From Parus major (taxonomy: Eukaryota; Chordata; Aves; Passeriformes; Paridae): a stretch of DNA of 64,000 bases. Position numbers and translations under genes: made by a program. Every line of letters begins with the position of its first letter. Positions within the stretch are counted from its first letter, which is position 1. The DNA lies in contig NC_031799.1 of NCBI RefSeq assembly GCF_001522545.3, forward strand, positions 33,589,458-33,653,457, written 5' to 3'. Shown here piece by piece: positions 24,601-35,047 of this stretch. Under the pieces are notes generated by a model. The model worked only from the letters and a program-made list of their open reading frames with translations. It was not told the DNA's origin and did not search any database.

Positions 24601-27600
24601 AGCCTGTCTGCAAAAAACCTCCACACCGGCTCTGATCTCTCTCCAAGCTGTGGTATACTATTGGGAAAGTGTTCGTTTGGTGGTTTGTTTTTTTTTTTGT
24701 TTGTATGTTTGTTTTGGAGATTTTGGATGGTTTTTGTTTTGAAGACCTAGGTTTCTTATTTGATTTTGTGTTTACTAGAAATCAAGATGAAATTATCCTG
24801 GTTTTGTCTAGTCATACCATACAATTTGTATATGGCAGGAAAGAGGGAAGTGGGCAGCTAACTCAACCTTTGTACTTGCTCCCCAAACTACCAGCAACTG
24901 CTGTAAATTTCCCCTTTTAATAACAACTGCTTCAGAAATACAGACTTTGACTTGACAAAAAAGCAGTTAAAAAAAGGAAGTGATTCAACTCAACCTCAGT
25001 TGAGAGCAAGACGAAGGCTGCCAAATAAAGCATTTTCTCCATAGCTTTGCAGACCTCCATCTCTCCCAAAGTGCAATGTGCTCTGCCTCTGACAAGGTAA
25101 TTCTCTATCTAGTGTGCACATAAGACTATGCAGAGCTAAAGCTTACTGATGGTAATAAGCGTAACTGAATGTAGTCTGAAACTATATTAATGAGTGTTGT
25201 AGGCTCAGTAAATGTATTAAGTGTATTATTAGATGAAAGGTAACAAATCTTACCTTGTGAAAGATCAGCTTTTGGAATGGGATATGATCAAATTTTAGGA
25301 CTTCGAAATTGTGAGCATGAACAAATAGTAACTTACTGTTAAAATTGGTCTGAGGAAACAGCATGCCAATGAGAGAAATTAGCAGGGAAAAAAAATCCAC
25401 ATGAAGATAAGAGCCATGTTAATGTGTAAATGTTTGCAGATCTCTCATTTTGTTATAATGAAAATGCCGGGTCTGATTATTCTGAGCTCTGAACAATAGA
25501 GGAATTGCACCCAGCTGGGTATACAAGATCTTTATGAAAGGAATTTTTTTTAATTCTTTATCCTGCACTCAACTAAATTTTCTTAGTTTTCATTCTAAAA
25601 TGGGAGCAGGAAAGACTTCTTAGCAAGCTTTATTCTTTGAAAATGTTAGAAGGTGAAGACTGCCATGGTCACTTTCAGTTAAGACTGTTCCTCCTCTGGA
25701 ACAGTGATTGCTTGGTAATCTTCTTGAGTGTGTTTTATTTCTCAATGGTAGTGCTCCTATGAAAACTAAGAATAGTATAAAATAATAGTGCTAACAACCT
25801 AAAGAAAGGATTCCAGTGTCAGCTAAAGTATCACAAATATAACTGTATTTGAAGCACACTTTAAGTTCTAGAAATGTCTTAATTTTTAAGTTTGTAGGCA
25901 GAATACAGTAATTGAAGATTAACAGTATCACAAACTTCATCCTATGAAAATATATACCAAATGGACATTATCATATATTTAGTCTCCTTCTTTTATTAAT
26001 TTAATATGTGATAAATATTATTTTTAATGGATTAGATCTAGTAGTGAAAACAAGCAGGACATTAAGTACAAAAGTCTGTGATAAGTTACAAAGCATATTA
26101 AAACATGTTCTAAATTATGTTAATTCTGTATTATGTTATTTGATGTCATATTGCAAGCAGAAATCCAGAATTTTGGAATTTTCTTTTTAATATTTTTTTA
26201 ATTCAAAGTGTAAGACCTTAACTATTAGAATTTCCCTCTGTGTGCTCTCAGCTGAATTGTATGCTAGCTCATGGGGCTACTTTTCTTAAGTTTTAAAATT
26301 TAAATTTTCTTCCAGTTTGACTTCAGTGTACATCTAAAATTACTGTGAACAAATGTTTGCCTTCCTTAAAATAAATTAGAAATGCAGGGTAAAATACTTA
26401 AAATTGTAATTCTGAAAACAAAGTACACTTCGGCATAAATCAAACATTTATATAATGCTGTTAGTCACATAAATTTGTGTCTAGTTTGTGTCTCTGCCTG
26501 CTGTTGGCTTGAAATATAAAATATTGACTACAGTACTTAAAAATTGCTGATTCCCATAGCTGTGCTAGATGTTTTCGCAGTGTTCCACACCTTCCTCCCA
26601 CCTACCACATTCCCCCAGTCAGTTTGCAGTGCCACGGGAAAAGTGGTGGACCCAACGTGTAATGCATCCCGGGCAGCATTACTAAAAAAAACTCTGTGAT
26701 GCCATCCCTTACTTTCTTAAATGCACCTGTTCTGATATCTACATGTAGCAGCTTAAGAGCCACAGTTTAGGAATTAAAACCTAAAATGCAGCTGGGGTAG
26801 CTTAAAGAAAATAGGCAGGAAAAGGAAATTCTTACGCTGAATAGCTTATGGCAAAACACAGTAATGGACACAGTACATAATTATTTTTCTTAAACAGAGT
26901 TTCTTACCAGTCTTTCTTAGTAGCTGTTATTCTTAGAGCTATTTAAAAAGTTGTTCTGAGGCACTGGCTTTTTTCTTGAAAGTAGTAAAAATGTAAGGAA
27001 CCTTGTATCTCTCAAATATTTTATATTTCATAAACTTACACATTCATGTTTTTGGAAGACATTATCTGTAAACTGTGTGGGCTTTTGCATGTAGAGGCTG
27101 GTTTGAAATTCAAACCTGCACTAAATTGTTAGGCAGTGAGTTTGTGATTAGATTTGGCATCTGAGTAGCAACGTAAGTTATTTAAGGATATCCTGTTCTT
27201 GATCAATTTACCTGCATGAAATAGCACCTTCAGAAAAAAAAAGGCAGCCGGTTCTGCTGTTCTAGAGTGCGGTTTTCTCAACAGCTACAGATTTAGCTAC
27301 TGCACAACTGCAGTGATTCTTTTCAGAGTACTGAAACAGAAAACAGGTGCCTAAAGAGTAGCAGAACTAACAAACAAAAATTACCTAGTGCTTGTGCAGT
27401 AAAGCAGAAAATAAAATTGGCTAGAAATCTTGTTGAAATCTAGCATTGCAGCAAATCTCCACATAAAAACAATTGATGAGTCATAAAAACAAGTGTGTTT
27501 AAATGCTGGTAGCACAACACTGCTGTGCACTTAGATTTGTGCACTTGAAGTGACTTGATAAAAACAGCTGGAGATATGGGTCAGAACTATTGCCTCTTAC

Positions 27601-27703
27601 CTAATAAAGCTATTTCAGCAATTCGGTAACAGTTTTTCTCACAACTGTGAAAATTGAGGTGCCCTGCTATAATAACTTTTTTCTTTCTCACACTTCTCAT
27701 CAG
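21605..27703 (+). other. Probable GCNT1 5' intron
   Basis: Lies between the CpG island and the candidate non-coding exon. It is AT-rich and free of the CR1 and LTR elements that crowd the left third of the window, except for possible unrecognised old copies. Open frames here are short and unsupported. Its intronic nature is inferred from the promoter and coding-exon positions. Confidence 0.5.
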
Positions 27704-27835
27704 CTCTTTCCTGGTGGTATTTCTAAGTGCATATGCAGGATGTTGACGAGACTATCTCACACAAAAATCTTGAAAGACTGCAGTGGCTTTTTGCCAGTGA
27801 GAACTAAAGCATGACTACCATCCAGGAAGTGAGTG
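27704..27835 (+). other. Candidate GCNT1 5' UTR exon
   Basis: A strong polypyrimidine tract and CAG acceptor (about 27674-27703, TTTTTTCTTTCTC...CTCATCAG) precedes a 125-132 base segment. The segment ends at two closely spaced consensus donors, GTGAGT at 27829-27834 and GTAAGT at 27836-27841. It contains no long open frame, as expected for untranslated sequence. This pairing of good splice sites just upstream of the coding exon makes it a credible exon, but no transcript evidence is available here. Confidence 0.45.
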
Positions 27836-28318
27836 GTAAGTTTTAATGATAAAGAAATCTATGTCAACCCTGAAGTGGGTATTAAGAATTCTTATCAAGC
27901 TCTAAGGCATGAATTAACAAGAAATACTTGCTTCTCATTAGTGTAACTGACTGCAGTTTTATAGATCTATAACATCTATAGATACAGCTGAATCAGCTCT
28001 ATTTTCTTACCGAACTTCAGTTAGTAGCATTAGCACTGTAAAAGTTTCATGAATGTTGTCCGCTTCTCCCAGTGTTTTTCTGTAAAAAATTGATTAGTTT
28101 TTAATTTTCAACAGAATATTTTTGGCTGAACTATTCAGCTTTTTACTGTCACTAATTGAGAATGTCATTATTAATCACTGATTTTTTTAAAGAAACCTTT
28201 TAGTCTAAGAATGACTGTCATATTCCATTTTATTTTAGGATTTTTCCTTCCATTTCCCTGAAAAACTTGCCAAATTCCTGCAAAACGCAAATTTTTTTGT
28301 GAAGTTGTCGAAGCTCAT

Positions 28319-28381
28319 ATGAACAGAGAAGGAGAACCTTTTTGTTTTTTTATAAGTCCTGCAAAGCTACTTGGTATTTGA
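28319..28381 (+). CDS. Upstream ORF in the GCNT1 5' UTR (20 codons)
   Basis: ATG at 28319 opens a 20-codon frame (MNREGEP... to ...KLLGI) that stops at TGA 28379-28381, one base before the GCNT1 start codon. The start context is weak (C at -3, A at +4). If the acceptor at 28238 is used, the uORF is in the mature mRNA and could tune translation through leaky scanning or reinitiation. The peptide itself has no recognisable function and may not be made. Confidence 0.35.
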   Translation: MNREGEPFCFFISPAKLLGI

Positions 28382-28382
28382 A

Positions 28383-29663
28383 ATGCTGAAGAGGAAATTA
28401 CGGTTTTGCCACAACTTGCGCTTTAAGCTTTTCTTGGGTCTAACTCTCATTTTAGTAATAATTTCAGTTTTGAAAGTTAACCAGAAAGAAGACTTCCTGA
28501 ATCGGAGACATCTGGAGCTAACAAAGGAAGATCCTATTAGCAATGTTAACTGCACCAAGATTATTGAGGGGGATATAGAAGAAATACAAAAGGTACAGCT
28601 TGAGGCACTATCAGTGTCGTTTAAGAAACGCCCCAGACTAACAACAGATGATTATATTAACATGACTGCAGACTGTGCCTCCTTCACCAAGACTAGGAAA
28701 TACATTATGGAGCCTCTCAGTAATGAAGAAGCAGAATTTCCAATTGCTTACTCAATAGTTGTTTATCACAAAATTGAGATGCTTGATAGACTTCTAAGAT
28801 CAATCTACGCTCCACAGAATTTTTACTGCATTCATGTAGACAAAAAGTCTCCAGAATCCTTTTTTGCTGCTGTGAAGGGAATAGTCTCATGTTTTGATAA
28901 TGTCTTTATTTCCAGCCAGTTAGAAAGTGTGGTATATGCTTCATGGAGCAGAGTGCAGGCGGACATTAACTGCATGAAAGATCTCTACAGAAGAAGTTCA
29001 AACTGGAAATACCTAATAAACCTATGTGGTATGGACTTTCCTATAAAGACAAACCAGGAAATAGTAGAGAAATTAAAAGCCCTTAAGGGTGAAAACAGCT
29101 TGGAAACAGAAAAAATGCCAGTTTATAAAGAAGTAAGGTGGAAAAAACACCATGAGATTGTTGATGGTAAAATAAAGAACACAGGCATAGACAAACAACT
29201 ACCACCTCTCAGTACTCCAGTTTTTTCTGGCAGTGCTTATTTTGTAGTTAGCAGAAGCTTTGTAGAATATGTACTAGAAAACAGCAAAATACTTAAGTTC
29301 ATTGAGTGGGCGAAAGATACTTACAGCCCAGATGAGTACCTGTGGGCAACAATTCAGAGAATCCCTGAAGTCCCAGGCGCATTTTCTTCCAGTGACAAGT
29401 ATGACGTTTCTGACATGAATGCACTGGCCAGATTTGTCAAGTGGCAGTACTTTGAAGGTGATGTGTCCAAAGGTGCACCCTACCCACCATGCAGTGGAGT
29501 TCACATTCGCTCTGTCTGTGTTTTTGGAGTAGGAGACTTGAACTGGATGCTACGAAACCACCACTTATTTGCTAATAAGTTTGACACTGATGTCGACCCT
29601 TTTGCAGTGAAGTGCTTGGAAGAGTATTTGCGGCACAAAGCTCTGTATCTGCAAAAGAACTGA
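28383..29663 (+). CDS. GCNT1: Core 2 beta-1,6-N-acetylglucosaminyltransferase 1 (C2GnT-L)
   Basis: This Golgi type II membrane enzyme transfers GlcNAc from UDP-GlcNAc in beta-1,6 linkage to the GalNAc of core 1 O-glycans, making the core 2 branch used for selectin ligands and polylactosamine. The 426-residue product is close to the 428 of human. Residues 1-15 are a basic cytosolic tail, about 16-32 a membrane anchor (LFLGLTLILVIISVL), then a stem, and about 118-420 the GT14 'Branch' catalytic domain. The catalytic glutamate is E318 in SPDEYLW (E320 in mammals), and the UDP-binding R376 and K399 are kept. All nine mammalian cysteines are present (57, 98, 149, 170, 197, 215, 370, 379, 411), as are N-glycosylation sequons at N56 and N93. 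ATG 28383 is chosen because it aligns with the mammalian start; the open frame extends four codons upstream to a TTG only. It appears fully functional. Confidence 0.97.
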   Translation: MLKRKLRFCHNLRFKLFLGLTLILVIISVLKVNQKEDFLNRRHLELTKEDPISNVNCTKIIEGDIEEIQKVQLEALSVSFKKRPRLTTDDYINMTADCASFTKTRKYIMEPLSNEEAEFPIAYSIVVYHKIEMLDRLLRSIYAPQNFYCIHVDKKSPESFFAAVKGIVSCFDNVFISSQLESVVYASWSRVQADINCMKDLYRRSSNWKYLINLCGMDFPIKTNQEIVEKLKALKGENSLETEKMPVYKEVRWKKHHEIVDGKIKNTGIDKQLPPLSTPVFSGSAYFVVSRSFVEYVLENSKILKFIEWAKDTYSPDEYLWATIQRIPEVPGAFSSSDKYDVSDMNALARFVKWQYFEGDVSKGAPYPPCSGVHIRSVCVFGVGDLNWMLRNHHLFANKFDTDVDPFAVKCLEEYLRHKALYLQKN

Positions 29664-30599
29664 AACGTATGCTCCTGTTAGGTATTTATACAAAGGTGCA
29701 AATACCCTACTGCGACATACTTTAACGTGTTACAGCAACGGTGGTGATGCTGATAATGGGTATAATGATTCTCACCATGTTGGTGTGGTGGTGCTCGTGC
29801 CCTGCCTTGTCCATGGACAAGGGGGAGAAAACTAAATGTCTCAAGTATGCCTTGTGGCATATTGAGGCTTGGAGCTTTAAGTACAAAATCAGACAGCAGT
29901 TTTTGGAAAGCCAGTTATTTGGAATATTTATTATCCAGAAGGGATAGAAGGCATAATTAATGGACTTCCTTTGGCTAAACTCTTTTAAGGCATAGAAAAT
30001 GCATATTGTTCATGGTTATTCTCATCTTTTTATTTTTTTTTTTCCCATGATTGTAATGCTAGCTGGAAGAGATAGATGAGGGGATGGGGTAAAAAGCAGC
30101 TGGACTGCACTTCATATTAAGTACTGAAAGATCTCAGGAATATAACATTAGAAATGATCTAAAAGCTGTGCAAAAGGGGATATGCAAAGCCAGCTATTAC
30201 CATTTTACTTAGATCTGTTTGCTGCAGTTCTCTTACATGAAATTGTTAATCCTATTGAAAATTTGTCTTCAGCATGGAGTATTAAGGAATTCAAATCTTT
30301 ATTTTGTATTCTTAAAGCACCCTGATACTGTGATATATATTGTGTAGGTACTTTATACACTAGTTTGTAATTACATCTTCTCAGGGAAACTTCAGTTTTG
30401 TACCTGATGAGATTAAGACTAGTAATTTTACATTTCTTACTGTATGGGAAGTTTTGCTTTTGTATCCAAAATCACACAAGCTTCTCAAAACTTTAAGAAC
30501 TGCAGTAGTGTCTAAATATTACTGATGGAACTGCTGGTTTCTGCTTTCTGTTAAGCTCAACTTGTATTCCAGATTATTTTAACACTAATTTTGGAAAAA

Positions 30600-30605
30600 A
30601 ATAAA
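30600..30605 (+). terminator. GCNT1 polyadenylation signal, proximal
   Basis: AATAAA about 940 bases past the stop codon, followed by T-rich sequence. It is one of two closely spaced candidates. Confidence 0.55.
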
Positions 30606-30659
30606 ATTATTTTTTTAAATTACATTGTCTCTTCCTACAATTAGAAGTTGTAAATTAGA

Positions 30660-30665
30660 AATAAA
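30660..30665 (+). terminator. GCNT1 polyadenylation signal, distal
   Basis: A second AATAAA 60 bases downstream, within GAAATAAAGCCCC. Which signal is used cannot be told from sequence. A further AATAAA near 31510 could give a longer 3' UTR. Confidence 0.5.
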
Positions 30666-32520
30666 GCCCCTCTGAAAACATCACAAGTAACTCCTAATGA
30701 TAAAGGCCAAAGATATTTTTACTATGTTTTTCCGCACATGACTGAAGCTGCAGGTCCACATTCATTCAGTCTGTGCTTGTTTTGATTTAACTGGTTCATC
30801 TGATTTTAATTCCAGTTAGGCCCTTGCTTAGTTTAGCTGCTGCAGTGTGGCACAGAAGCTTGGGGATGAAAGAAGAGGACACTGTGAAGGATGATGTTTC
30901 CTTCTGTATCAATTCAGGCTTGTCATGCATAGTTACTGCCGGATGTCTCATTCCTGAGATGGCAGTGGAATTCAAGCATTAGCAATGGGCAAAACAGACT
31001 AAATTTTTTTATTTGTAAACTGGTGCCATAATTGCAGCCTGTGTTTCTTACAAAAGCAGTTTGTTCTGAAGTTTCTCAGAAGAAACTTAGACATACAGGA
31101 CTGCTTACTGGTGATCATGCAAACAGCTAGGGAGTCAAGCCATTTAATCTGAAACAGAGCCTGGTTTTGGCAAGCCCTGCCTTCAAAACCACCTGAAAGT
31201 TGATCAGGGAGTTTTCAGAGACTTTCACATTAGCACGTAATTAAAACCCGTGAGCAAAGGCAGTTGAGGGAAATACCCCATTTTCCCCACGCTTTGGCTT
31301 GTCTCCAGGAACGATTTTGTAGACAGCTGTGCTTTTTCACCTTTGCAGAAGCTACAACAAATTTCACTGCATATAGTACTGGGAATTTCCAGGAAGTCAT
31401 TTTTAGCAGAAAGCAGTTTTTAAGAATTTGCGCCTAAAGACAGTCTACATGAATATCTTCTATGAGGCCAGAACTTTAAGTCTTCAAAAAGACTGAAAAA
31501 GTGTTGAAAAATAATAAAATATTCTGTGCACCAGGTGACTGCTGACTCAGTTGCTCAAACTCTACTTGACAGAGCATTTTTACCCTACCTTTTTCAGTCT
31601 GCTTTGTACTTAGTCATTTTTGTAATACAATGAATGCCTGCTTGTATTTATGTTATTAATAATACTGCTGCTATTGATAGTGAGGATGCTGCTTGATGAG
31701 ATGCATAAATACCACCCAGTATTACTATTTAGATGAAGTCAAGAGCAATCCTGTGTATGCTCACTGTATCTTGTGTACAGAAGGAAAAGAGAGCATTGCT
31801 GTTAAGCATTGCTGTTAAGCATACATTTTTCCCTAAGGTGGGGAAGAACTTTTTCTGGGAAAAGTGAACTACAAAAAAACCCACCTCTCCAAAATTGACA
31901 AGAGAAGTGACCCTGCTCTGGTGGAATTTAAATGCTCTAGGAAGATGTTTTCATGGAAAGAACTCTATTTCCTGAGCAAGTACGGAATATGCCAAAGGAA
32001 ATTACTGAATTAATTAAAGGATATTGCAAGTACACATAAAGAAAAAACACTTTCACCAGCTGTAACAAGTAAAGAAAGCAATCCAGTGTAAATTAGTGTT
32101 GTCCACAAAATCAGATTTGTTACCTGGTGAGCAACAAGCCAATAACCACACAGCTGGAAGAGACACATTGATTGAATGTGATTCATTTCACATCTGTGCA
32201 AGCTTGGGTTCTCACAATTCAAGCACACACCTCCAGACCTTCCCTGCTGTTACTTATACACAGAAGTTCAGAGTTTGTAACTTCTCAAGTACAGCCTCTC
32301 TATTATGCTTGCTTAGTAATTTCCATACAAGTTACATAATCCCAGCTAATTTATACACATGCTCAGGGGAAGAGTCTTCACATGGATAGGGGTCTTTTTT
32401 TTCTACTTGTAGGCACAATTTTTAGTATTAAAATGAACATAGTTCATAGTTCAGCTATAGGATACATGGGCCTTGAGTATTTTGCCAAGTTAGCAATATG
32501 TAAATAGACATACATCAAAA

Positions 32521-32690
32521 TCCTGGTTTACTACATTCTTAAAGCTTGTTAGTTCCGGGTTGTGCTTGAGTAAGGTTGCTAACTGCTATCTGTTCTACTG
32601 ACGTAAAACAAAAGCTTGATTTTCTACATCCTTGAAGCTTGTTAGTCCACTAAAGGATGCTGGCTGCTGTCTGTTCCTCTGGTTAGCTTT
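32521..32690. repeat. Imperfect tandem duplication
   Basis: The phrases 'CTACATTCTTAAAGCTTGTTAGT', 'GGTTGCTAACTGCTATCTGTTC' and 'CTACTG' in 32521-32602 recur as 'CTACATCCTTGAAGCTTGTTAGT', 'GGATGCTGGCTGCTGTCTGTTC' and 'CTCTGG' in 32619-32683. The divergence suggests an old duplication, perhaps within an LTR, but no LTR ends were recognised. Confidence 0.7.
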
Positions 32691-34545
32691 CCTTTCTTGC
32701 TAATTATACTTGGAAGTGTACAAAGACGTTGGATCAGAGAATATCCTCAAAATGACCTAAGATAATCTTGGCACATTCCACATTTTGCAGTGTTATTATT
32801 CTACAGAATCTGCCAAGAAACTTATCCAAAATAATCATCATTCTTAAATCAAGCACCTTTGTGGCCCCAATAAAACAAATAAAATCTAGACTATGTTCCT
32901 AGCAGTTCTTTTCATAACTTATTTCACTTTACTACTAGATATTTAGAAAACCGGAGTAAAAAAGTCTAATATTAACATAAGTGAACATGAAAGAAAAATG
33001 ATTCACCGATACTGCACAATAAGCTAGTCTTGATGCTGTGCTGAAGACGCTGGGCACTTGTCAGGAGTGCAAAACATTAGTAATTAATTAATTGATAAGC
33101 CTTTCAACCATACCTACTGAATACAGTGATGCTCTACTGCTGATTTACTCTGATCACCGTCAGGTTCCAAATGAAGGAAGAAGGCAACATACAGACCTGT
33201 GCTAAGATGAACAGAGGACAGAGCAGTAGGTATCAAAGCTGTGATGGTGGGTTCAGCTATGGTGCTGCCCAAGTCACACCCAGCTTACACCAGCCTTCAC
33301 ACCATGATCCTGTCATCCTGTGGGCTGCTAGGAGTGAAACTGGTTTGCATTTTGCCTGCTGAATAATATTTTTTTTTTCTCCTTTCTTTCTTTTTTATTT
33401 TTTCTGTGGTTTAAAGCTGGTTCAGTTTCTCAGTTCAGCTGACCAGCATTGCTGGGAAGCAATCAGTAGCCACTGAAATCGTTGCTGAGGTGCCAGGTAT
33501 GCTATTCAAAGTCCCTTAACATCATTTAATTTTCCATAGCAGAGCTTTCCAAAAGAGAGCAGTGCATTGAAGACACTGATCTAGTTCAGTCCCCACTTAA
33601 CACATAAGCTTTTTGAGTGGCATTAATAATATTAACAACAATTTACCTGTTTACAGATAACTGTGGTAACAAGTATCCTATATCACTAAGGATCACCTAA
33701 AGGCTGAAAGCCTTTAGGATCAAAGGCTGATTTGATCCCAGAAACCTAATACTTGTGCTTTTATCTCCTGCCTGACTGAGGTTTGGTTTGACAAGGGAGC
33801 ATGTGTTTGCCTCTTGCTTCTTCCTATCAAGCACAAGAAAATGACAGAAAATGTACAACACTGCAGTTATAATCAAGGTCACCAGTCAGATCACCATTAC
33901 TTGGTGCATTTTCAAGGGGTCTGACAATGAAAAACTGATCCAGGTCATGACGTGAATGCAGTACAAGATAAAAATTAAACAAGAGGTCATCTGCTTCAAC
34001 ACATATGTACTGTGCTGATCAGGAGGATTCAGATTCAGCACTGTTGCTAATTCTGAATTGCTGCAGCAGTCATTAAAAATAATAAACATAATTTAATATA
34101 ACTTCTGTGGCAATACTTCAGTTTTTAAATTTATATCTTCTTTCATTGAAAATTATAGTAGTGGTTTTCTTTTAGTCACAGAATAACTAGAAGAGCTAAT
34201 GTTGTAGGGAGTACCTCTTCAGTAAATTTAAATAAGGAAAATTATGTAATGTAAAATGGCTTCCAAATATCAATACCATTCATCCTTAGCTTAATGTTTC
34301 AATAATCTAGACAAGTTTCCATAGTTTTCAAATTATCTTTTCAATGGATCATTTTAGTGCATTTTAATTCCCTAGATTACAGTGTGACAAATTAACAGTA
34401 ACCTGCTTTTGACAGACAACAGCCTTGCAGGTGCCTTAACAGACATGAAAAGCAATAACCTTTAGATTATGTTCTTTATCTGAAATCAAGCCAGCAAACT
34501 TTATACAGATATACTAACTCAGTTTTTAAGAATCTAACTGTTGTT

Positions 34546-34850
34546 GCTGGAGAAGAATAGGATCACACGAACACAGCTCAGGGTATGGTGAAAGGAAGAG
34601 AGCTTTACTTCTTCTCCCAGAATTTATAGGTTTCTGACCACTCCCTGGGATTGGATAGTCAGGATAACACCTGCATAGCTGCACGAGCCGTGAGAGGTGT
34701 CCATCTCAAGATGTGTATCAGAAAGAATGTATACTTTATGTTTACAGTTTTTATATCTATGTTTACAGTTGCTGTCCTGGGAAAGTTTTTAGAAAATTAT
34801 GTCAGCAAGCTCAGAAAACTGAGTTTTCAGGGTGACATCTAACTAATCTG
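34546..34850 (-). mobile_element. Possible decayed LTR fragment
   Basis: The order 'GGAAGAGAGCTTTACTTCTTCTCCCAGAATTTATAGG' followed by 'CCACTCCCTGGGATTGG' resembles an inverted LTR R/U3 junction. Both ends are unclear and there is no second copy in the window to compare, so this is tentative. Confidence 0.25.
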
Positions 34851-34969
34851 ATCTTTCAAGTTATTTCAAGATGTTACTATTATCTTTCTGGAGTATTCTA
34901 ATCTTTCTGTTTTATAGTTAGTTTGTTACTCTTTGCATACAGCCAATGGTTTGGATTTTTTTAATCTTG

Positions 34970-35047
34970 GTCCCCCCTTCCTTCACCACCCCCTCTCCCC
35001 CCTTTCTTTTTCCCCCCCCTTTCTTTTTTTTCCCCCTTCCCTTTCCT
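34970..35047. repeat. C/T-rich simple tract
   Basis: Runs of CCCCCC alternate with TTTCTTTTTT, almost pure pyrimidine on +. The overlapping short frame is a consequence of composition. Confidence 0.85.

Larger units (their letters stand above)
28239..30690 (+). other. GCNT1: GCNT1 terminal (coding) exon
   Basis: The exon probably starts after the acceptor TATTTTAG at 28231-28238, which has a T-rich tract in front, giving about 144 bases of 5' UTR in this exon. A second possible acceptor (TTTTTTATAAG near 28354) would shorten it. The whole coding sequence is uninterrupted, as in mammalian GCNT1. The 3' UTR of about 1 kb ends at one of two AATAAA signals near 30.6 kb. Confidence 0.65.

Noticed and set aside
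28371..28382. GCNT1 start four codons upstream (MVFEML...)
   Set aside because: The codon at 28371 is TTG, not ATG. The ATG at 28383 aligns with the mammalian start and gives the expected length.
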